DNA from: Ga0077560 sp046330435
GTDB taxonomy: Bacteria > Actinomycetota > Thermoleophilia > Miltoncostaeales > Miltoncostaeaceae
Direction of reading: 5' to 3'
Assembly: GCA_046330435.1 (NCBI GenBank)
Contig: JAXLST010000007.1
Coordinates: 62,001-126,000, forward strand
DNA: 64,000 bases
Shown: positions 59,164 to 64,000 of the stretch, piece by piece
Position numbering within the stretch: position 1 is the first letter of the stretch
How the letters are laid out: each line of letters starts with the position of its first letter
Notes under the pieces: model-generated
The model's database searches: none
What the model was told of the DNA's origin: nothing
The model's input: the letters and a program-made list of their open reading frames with translations, nothing else
Program-made: the position numbers and the translations under genes

Positions 59164-60294
59164 ATGAGGTACTGCACCCGCTGCGTCCTGCCCGACAGCC
59201 GCCCCAACCTGGTCCTCGACGACGACGGGGTGTGCAACGCCTGCCGCGGCCACGGCCGCCGGGCGGAGGTGGACTGGGACGAGCGCGCCCGTGAGTGGGA
59301 GCGGGTGGCCGCCGAGGCCCGCCGCCGCGCCCGCGGAGGCTACGACTGCCTCATCCCGGTGAGCGGCGGCAAGGACTCCACCTGGCAGGTGGTCACCGCC
59401 CTGGAGGCCGGCCTGCGGCCCCTGTGCGTGACGTGGAAGACGCCGGCGCGCACGGAGATCGGGCAGCGCAACCTCGACAACATGGTGTCCCTGGGGGTCG
59501 ACCACATCGACTACCAGGTGAGCCCGGATGTGGAGCGGCGCTTCATGCTCGAGGCGTTCCGGGTGCTGGGCGACCCCGCCATCCCCATGCACATGGCGCT
59601 GTTCGCGATCCCGCTGACCATCGCCGTCCGGTTCCGGATCCCGCTGGTGATCTGGGGCGAGAACTCGGCGGCGGAGTACGGCACCACCGGCGGCGAGGGC
59701 CTGGGCGTGAAGCTCGACGCGGCGTGGCTGCGCCGGTTCGGGGTGACGCACGGCACCACGTGGCGCGACTGGGTGGGCGACGTCCTCACCGAGCGGGACA
59801 TGGTCCCGTACCGCACCCCCACCGACGCCGACCTCGCGGAGGCCGGGGTGGAGGCCGTGTTCCTGGGGCACTTCTTCGCGTGGGACCCGGAGCGCGTGCT
59901 GGAGGTCGCCACGGCGAACGGCTTCCGGCCGGATCCCGGCGGGCCGCGCACCGGGCACTACGACTACGCCGACATCGACGACGACCTCATCTCGGTGCAC
60001 CACTGGCTCAAGTGGCACAAGTTCGGGTTCACGCGCACGTACGACAACCTGTCACTGGAGATCCGCAACGGGCGGATCACGCGGGAGGCCGCGGTGGAGC
60101 TCATCCGGGAACGGGGGTACGAGGCGCCGGTGTCCGACATCCGCCGCTTCTGCGAGTTCACCGGCATCGAGGAGGCCCGGTTCGCGCGCATCGCCGACAC
60201 CTTCCGCGACGACCGGGTGTGGCGCGTGCGGGACGGGCGCTGGGTGATCGACGACTTCCTGATCCCCGACTGGCAGTGGAGCGAGGCCGCATGA
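59164..60294 (+). CDS. PseA/WbpG-type N-acetyl-sugar amidotransferase 2
   Basis: A 376-residue stand-alone amidotransferase. It has the N-terminal cysteine motif YCTRCVLPDSRPNLVLDDDG with VCNACRG, and PP-loop CLIPVSGGKDSTWQVVTALE at residues ~62-81. IPLVIWGENSAAEYGTTGGE and a C-terminal VSDIRRFCEFTGIEEARFAR complete the family layout. It resembles the C-terminal part of the HisF fusion, so the island has two of these enzymes and may introduce two amidino or amide groups. ATG 59164 is the family-typical start (MRYCTRCV). Confidence 0.9.
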   Translation: MRYCTRCVLPDSRPNLVLDDDGVCNACRGHGRRAEVDWDERAREWERVAAEARRRARGGYDCLIPVSGGKDSTWQVVTALEAGLRPLCVTWKTPARTEIGQRNLDNMVSLGVDHIDYQVSPDVERRFMLEAFRVLGDPAIPMHMALFAIPLTIAVRFRIPLVIWGENSAAEYGTTGGEGLGVKLDAAWLRRFGVTHGTTWRDWVGDVLTERDMVPYRTPTDADLAEAGVEAVFLGHFFAWDPERVLEVATANGFRPDPGGPRTGHYDYADIDDDLISVHHWLKWHKFGFTRTYDNLSLEIRNGRITREAAVELIRERGYEAPVSDIRRFCEFTGIEEARFARIADTFRDDRVWRVRDGRWVIDDFLIPDWQWSEAA

Positions 60295-60671
60295 GGTTCG
60301 AGCAGAACGACCCGCCCCGCGCGTACGCGTGCGGGATCCGCGACGAGGTCACGATCCACGACTGCGGGCGCGTGGCCCTGGAGCCCGACGAGCAGGTCAC
60401 CTTCACCACGCCCGCCGGCGGTGAGTACGACCTGGCCCGCAAGTCGTGGGGCTTCTACGCCACCCCGTCGCTCAACGCGCGCCTCCCGCGGTTCGGCCTG
60501 CACGCCGTGCTGGTGCGCAACACCAAGCGGCAGTGGTTCGTGATGCTGGTGGAGGAGGGCCGGGAGGCCGAGTTCGACGCGTACCTGGCCGCCGAGGAGC
60601 TGGTGGTGGTGGCGCGCATGGACACGACCGAGGCCCTGGAGGCGCTGGAGATGGAGGCCGCACGTGGCTGA
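60291..60671 (+). CDS. Conserved-looking hypothetical protein of the glycan island
   Basis: A 126-residue protein from ATG 60291, overlapping the amidotransferase stop (ATGA). It has a beta-rich first half (VTIHDCGRVALEPDEQVTFT, YDLARKSWGFYATPSLNARL) and a second half with WFVMLVEEGREAEFDAYLAA. No family is recognised. Because it is coupled to the amidotransferase upstream and the methyltransferase downstream, it is probably a small accessory of the same sugar reaction. Confidence 0.75.
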   Translation: MRFEQNDPPRAYACGIRDEVTIHDCGRVALEPDEQVTFTTPAGGEYDLARKSWGFYATPSLNARLPRFGLHAVLVRNTKRQWFVMLVEEGREAEFDAYLAAEELVVVARMDTTEALEALEMEAARG

Positions 60672-61638
60672 GCCCGGGCTCGCCGACGAGCCGGTCCGCA
60701 CCGGCCACCTGGCCCGCTGCCTGTGCGGCGGCCGCCGGTTCGACCTGGCGTGGACCTACGAGACGCCCCCCGAGGGCGAGACCCGTTTCCCCCGTCTGGA
60801 CGGCCGGTACCACCGCGAGGTGTGGCGGTGCACCGCCTGCGGGCACTTCCTCATCGACCCGGGCGTCGACCTCGACGAGCTGTACTCCGGGGATTACGCC
60901 GAGGCCACCTACGGCGACCGCATGCGGGAGACCTTCAACCGCATCATCGACCTGCCGCCCGAGCGCAGCGACAACCACGGCCGTGTGCGCCGCATCACCG
61001 GCTTCGCCCGGAACTGGCTGTGGGCGCACGACGCCGAGCACCGCCGTCCCCGTGCCCTGGACGTGGGCTCCGGCCTGGGGGTGTTCCCCTGGGCGCTGGC
61101 GTCGGAGGGCTGGAACGTGACCGCCCTGGACCCGGATCCCCGGCAGGCGGAGCTGGCCCGCACCCTGGCGTGCGTCCCCACGGTGTGCGCGGACTTCATG
61201 ACCGCCGACGGCCTCGGGAAGTTCGACGTCATCACCCTGAACAAGGTGCTGGAGCACGTCCCGGACCCGGTGATGATGCTCACGCGCACCACATCGCTGC
61301 TGGAGCCCGGCGGGTTCGTGTACCTGGAGGTGCCCGACGGGGAGGGCGCCGCCGAGGACGGCCCGGGCCGGGAGGAGTTCTTCATCGAGCACCTCCACGC
61401 GTTCAGCCTCACCTCGGTGGGCCTCATGATCGCGTCCTCCGGCCTGGCGGCCCTGCGCGTCGAGCGCCTGCGGGAGCCCTCGGGCAAGTACACGATCATC
61501 GCGTTCTGCGGGATGCCCGAGCTGCCGAACCGGCAGGAGGAGCGCCGCGCCCTGCGCGTGCTCGTGCACGAGCGACACGACGCCGCCGCGGCCGCGTGGC
61601 TGGAGCTCGACGAGCCGTCCCGGGAGCCGCGGGACTAG
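60664..61638 (+). CDS. Class I SAM methyltransferase with Cys-rich N-terminus
   Basis: A 324-residue protein from GTG 60664. The N-terminal LARCLCGGRRFDLAWTYE and VWRCTACGHFLIDPGVD form a four-Cys site. The methyltransferase core has ALDVGSGLGVFPWALASEGW, DPDPRQAELARTL and FDVITLNKVLEHVPDPVMML. It is the third gene of the PseA2 operon and paralogous in layout to the enzyme at 54284. It probably methylates the sugar or a lipid-linked intermediate. Confidence 0.88.
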   Translation: MAEPGLADEPVRTGHLARCLCGGRRFDLAWTYETPPEGETRFPRLDGRYHREVWRCTACGHFLIDPGVDLDELYSGDYAEATYGDRMRETFNRIIDLPPERSDNHGRVRRITGFARNWLWAHDAEHRRPRALDVGSGLGVFPWALASEGWNVTALDPDPRQAELARTLACVPTVCADFMTADGLGKFDVITLNKVLEHVPDPVMMLTRTTSLLEPGGFVYLEVPDGEGAAEDGPGREEFFIEHLHAFSLTSVGLMIASSGLAALRVERLREPSGKYTIIAFCGMPELPNRQEERRALRVLVHERHDAAAAAWLELDEPSREPRD

Positions 61639-61673
61639 GGGCCGGGCCATGGCGATGCGGGTAGCATCGCCGC

Positions 61674-61973
61674 GTGGCCGCCGAACCCATCGAGCTGGGC
61701 GAGATCGTCGCGGACGACCGCGACGCGCACTACGCGATCCACGTGGTCACGGCGTCGCCCGACCGGTACTGCGGCCGCCACGCCATCGCCATCCCCGTGG
61801 GCGCCGGGCCGGGTGCGTACCTCCACAGCTTCGACCTGAGCCGCCGGGAGTCGCAGCTCATCGGCACGGACGAGGGGCGCGACTACTTCCGCCGCCTCGC
61901 CGCCCAGGTGCGCCGCGAGCCCGACCGCTACCGGCACCGGCCGGTGCGGCGCAGGGGCTACCAGGACCCCTGA
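61674..61973 (+). CDS. Small hypothetical protein
   Basis: A 99-residue protein from GTG 61674 (AEPIELGEIVADDRDAHYAI). It has mixed alpha/beta character with a basic C-terminus (RRRGYQDP). It starts 35 bases after the methyltransferase stop. No family is recognised and no motif suggests a function. Confidence 0.55.
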   Translation: MAAEPIELGEIVADDRDAHYAIHVVTASPDRYCGRHAIAIPVGAGPGAYLHSFDLSRRESQLIGTDEGRDYFRRLAAQVRREPDRYRHRPVRRRGYQDP

Positions 61974-61989
61974 CCCCGGGCCCGCCGCG

Positions 61990-63582
61990 TCAGGCGCCGA
62001 CGAGGTCGCGCCGCCGGAACCGCCACAGCGCCGCGCAGGCGGCGGCCACTCCCACCGCGGCCATCGCCGCCGCGGCCAGCGGCCGGAAGGGCTGCGCCGG
62101 CACGAAGCCGATGTGGTGGAACGGCGAGACCTGCAGGGTCCAGTCCGGCGCCCCGGCGACCGCCCCGAACAGCTCCCACACGAACGCGGCGCTCACCGCC
62201 CCGTAGGCGATCGTCGCCGACGCCCGCGGCAGCGCGGCGAACCCCAGGGCGCCGACGCCCAGGAACAGCACGGCGGCGGGGATGCAGTTGACGCCGGCCG
62301 CCAGCATCCCGCCCAGGCCCACGCCTGCCGACTGCGACGCGGCGCCGGCCCAGGCCGCGACCCCGCTGCCCAGCGCCAGCACCGCCGCGGCGGCGACCGC
62401 GAGGGCCAGCCGGCCCGCGAGCCAGCGCGTGCGTCCCACCGGCATCGACAGCAGGGTCTCCAGGCGCTGCTCGGCCTCCTCGTGCCGGACGGCCGCCACC
62501 TGCGCGCACGCGAACAGGCTCACCGCGAGCACGAAGAACAGGAACGTGAGGCTCAGGTAGCCCCTCGGGGTCACGATCGACAGGCCCCCGAAGCGCTCGA
62601 GCCGCTCCCGCAGCTGCTCGGAGATCCCCGCGGCCGAGATGCTGCTGCTCACGATCCCGATGACCAGGGCGAAGATCCACAGGCCGGCCGCCCACGCGAT
62701 GAGCACGCCGGCCTCGGCCCGCAGGGCCTGGCCGGCGACGGTGCCCAGCAGGCCGGTGCGCGGCGCGCGGGCGTCCCGGGAGCCCAGCATGCCCCGGCCG
62801 ACGTCCCGGCGCACGAGCGCCGCCGCGGCGGCCGCCACCATCAGCGCCGACAGCGCGGCGGGCAGCAGGAGCACGGCGGGACGCGGCCCCGCGAACGCCC
62901 GCATCTCCTCCGTCCAGCCGAGGGGCGACGCCCAGCGCAGGGCGGGATGGTCCTCGGTGTCGGCGACCACGCGCACCACGAACGCGGCCGACACCAGGCC
63001 GAGTCCGAGTGCGGTCGCCAGGCGCCGGGAGTCGGCCAGCTGGCACACGGCGGCACCGGCGGCGGCGAACACCACGGCGGGCGACACGGTCACCAGCGCC
63101 AGGTACGCGGAGCCCGGGAGCGCGAGTCCGCCCGCCACCAGGCCCGCGAGGATCGCCAGCCACAGCACCGCCACGCCGCCGGCGACCCCCGCCATCGCCG
63201 ACAGGAATGCGGCGCGCCGGCCCACGGCCGTGGCAAGCACGAGCTCCTGGCGCCCGGCGTCCTCCTCGGCGCGCAGTGCCCGCACCGCCGCCATCACCCC
63301 CCACACGGCGGCGAACAGGGCGAGGATCCCCCCGACGCGCCACGCCGTGTACCCCTCCACGGTGAGCAGGTCGCGCGGCCTGCCGTAGAACAGCATCACG
63401 CTCTTGTTGGTGCCGAACGACTCGGCGAACGCCATCCGCTCCACGAGGGTGGGGTACGTCTGGCGGTAGGCGACGGGCTGCAGCACCGCCACGGTGACGA
63501 ACAGCAGCGCGAAGGCGATGGTCCGGGTGCGGGCGTCGGCGAACGCCCGCCGGGCGAGCGCCCTATGCGGCCCCCGGGCCAC
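61990..63582 (-). CDS. ABC-2 type exporter permease (two-repeat, 12 TM)
   Basis: A 530-residue membrane protein made of two similar halves of about six membrane segments each (for example AFALLFVTVAVLQPVAYRQT and VGGILALFAAVWGVMAAVRA in the first half, VLIAWAAGLWIFALVIGIVS in the second). The cytoplasmic motif EEDAGRQELVLATAVGRR recurs in the second half as EEAEQRLETLLSMPVGRTR. This is the layout of actinobacterial polyketide/antibiotic-exporter permeases. The GTG at 63582 overlaps the ATPase gene end by 20 bases, so the two form one operon. Confidence 0.88.
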   Translation of the reverse strand: MARGPHRALARRAFADARTRTIAFALLFVTVAVLQPVAYRQTYPTLVERMAFAESFGTNKSVMLFYGRPRDLLTVEGYTAWRVGGILALFAAVWGVMAAVRALRAEEDAGRQELVLATAVGRRAAFLSAMAGVAGGVAVLWLAILAGLVAGGLALPGSAYLALVTVSPAVVFAAAGAAVCQLADSRRLATALGLGLVSAAFVVRVVADTEDHPALRWASPLGWTEEMRAFAGPRPAVLLLPAALSALMVAAAAAALVRRDVGRGMLGSRDARAPRTGLLGTVAGQALRAEAGVLIAWAAGLWIFALVIGIVSSSISAAGISEQLRERLERFGGLSIVTPRGYLSLTFLFFVLAVSLFACAQVAAVRHEEAEQRLETLLSMPVGRTRWLAGRLALAVAAAAVLALGSGVAAWAGAASQSAGVGLGGMLAAGVNCIPAAVLFLGVGALGFAALPRASATIAYGAVSAAFVWELFGAVAGAPDWTLQVSPFHHIGFVPAQPFRPLAAAAMAAVGVAAACAALWRFRRRDLVGA

Positions 63583-64000
63583 CGGGCACCCCGTCGTAGT
63601 GGTGCAGGAAGATCTCCTCCAGGGACGGCTCCCGCCCCGTGAGTCCCGTCACCCGGTGCCGGCCCAGCTGGGCCACAAGGGCCGCCATGGCGTCGGCCCC
63701 CGAGACCTCCGCCCGCAGGACGTTCCCCTCCCGGCGCACCACCTCCACGCCGTCCACCGGCTCGAGGGCCGGTGCCGGGCCGTCGAAGGTGACCTCCAGG
63801 GTGCGGGCGCGCAGGTGCCGCAGCTCGGCGAGCGCTCCCTCGTCCACCAGCCGGCCGTCGCGCAGGATCCCCACCCGGTCGCACAGGGCCTCGACCTCGC
63901 TGAGGATGTGGGAGGACAGGAACACCGCCTGGCCCCGCTCCCGTGCCTCGCGGACGGACTCCCGGAACGCCATCTCCATGAGCGGGTCCAGGCCGGAGGT
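63563..64000 (-). CDS. ABC transporter ATP-binding protein, C-terminal part (5' end outside window)
   Basis: The last 145 codons of an ATPase; the start lies beyond the right edge. The visible part begins in the D-loop (TSGLDPLMEMAFRESV). It includes the switch His in AVFLSSHILSEVEALCDRVG and the C-terminal exporter extension ending SLEEIFLHHYDGVPGG. It partners the 12-TM permease downstream. Confidence 0.9.
   Translation of the reverse strand, partial: TSGLDPLMEMAFRESVREARERGQAVFLSSHILSEVEALCDRVGILRDGRLVDEGALAELRHLRARTLEVTFDGPAPALEPVDGVEVVRREGNVLRAEVSGADAMAALVAQLGRHRVTGLTGREPSLEEIFLHHYDGVPGGPGAA

Overview
The window is a GC-rich bacterial chromosome segment with tightly packed genes, many ATGA/GTGA start-stop overlaps and frequent GTG/TTG starts. 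A flagellar cluster with csrA and fliW, several short flagellins, an OmpR-type two-component system and many small secreted proteins fit an actinobacterium-like organism, possibly of class Thermoleophilia. That placement is inference; there is no rRNA or tRNA here to test it.

Layout. 1-3.9 kb: the end of an Ada/AlkA-type repair gene, a secreted chymotrypsin-fold protease, pyridoxal kinase, a secreted protein and a methyltransferase-like protein. 3.9-13 kb: flagellar genes. A fliK/FlhB-tail pair on the minus strand diverges from flgF-flgG-flgJ-yvyF-flgN-flgK-flgL-flagellin-fliW. 13-13.8 kb: a non-coding block with three copies of a ~200-bp repeat and a perfect 18-bp palindrome. 13.8-20 kb: a two-component system divergent from an ABC-2 transporter, then housekeeping and unknown genes. 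20-25.5 kb: an omega-subunit-like protein with a very acidic tail, csrA, three more flagellins, and a convergent ECF sigma/anti-sigma pair. 25.5-27.7 kb: a large secreted repeat protein.

27.7-36.8 kb and 45.5-61.6 kb hold a split glycan-biosynthesis island: NeuB-family synthase, SpsF-like cytidylyltransferase, DegT aminotransferase, epimerase, Gfo/Idh/MocA oxidoreductase, GNAT acetyltransferases, two AsnB-type amidotransferases, HisH, a HisF-PseA fusion, a second PseA-type enzyme, several methyltransferases, an acyl carrier protein, an AAC(3)-fold acetyltransferase and a glycosyltransferase-like TPR protein. Between and around these lie toxin-antitoxin pairs (VapBC, TacAT), transporters, nitroreductase, OsmC, an isolated cheW and an MFS pump. 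The right end is an ABC-2 export system cut by the window edge.

The main result is a recurrent promoter motif, TCAAG(T)-like, then 11-12 bases, then GCCGA(T/G)-like, resembling the sigma-28 (FliA/SigD) consensus. It lies upstream of flgF, of three flagellin genes and of the heads of five transcription units in the glycan island. This suggests that the island makes an unusual, probably amidino-modified, nonulosonic-acid-type sugar for flagellin and is switched on together with the filament. Three genes (fliK, the aminopeptidase-like gene, cheW) contain single-base shifts in G/C runs. These look like base-call errors, though real lesions cannot be excluded.
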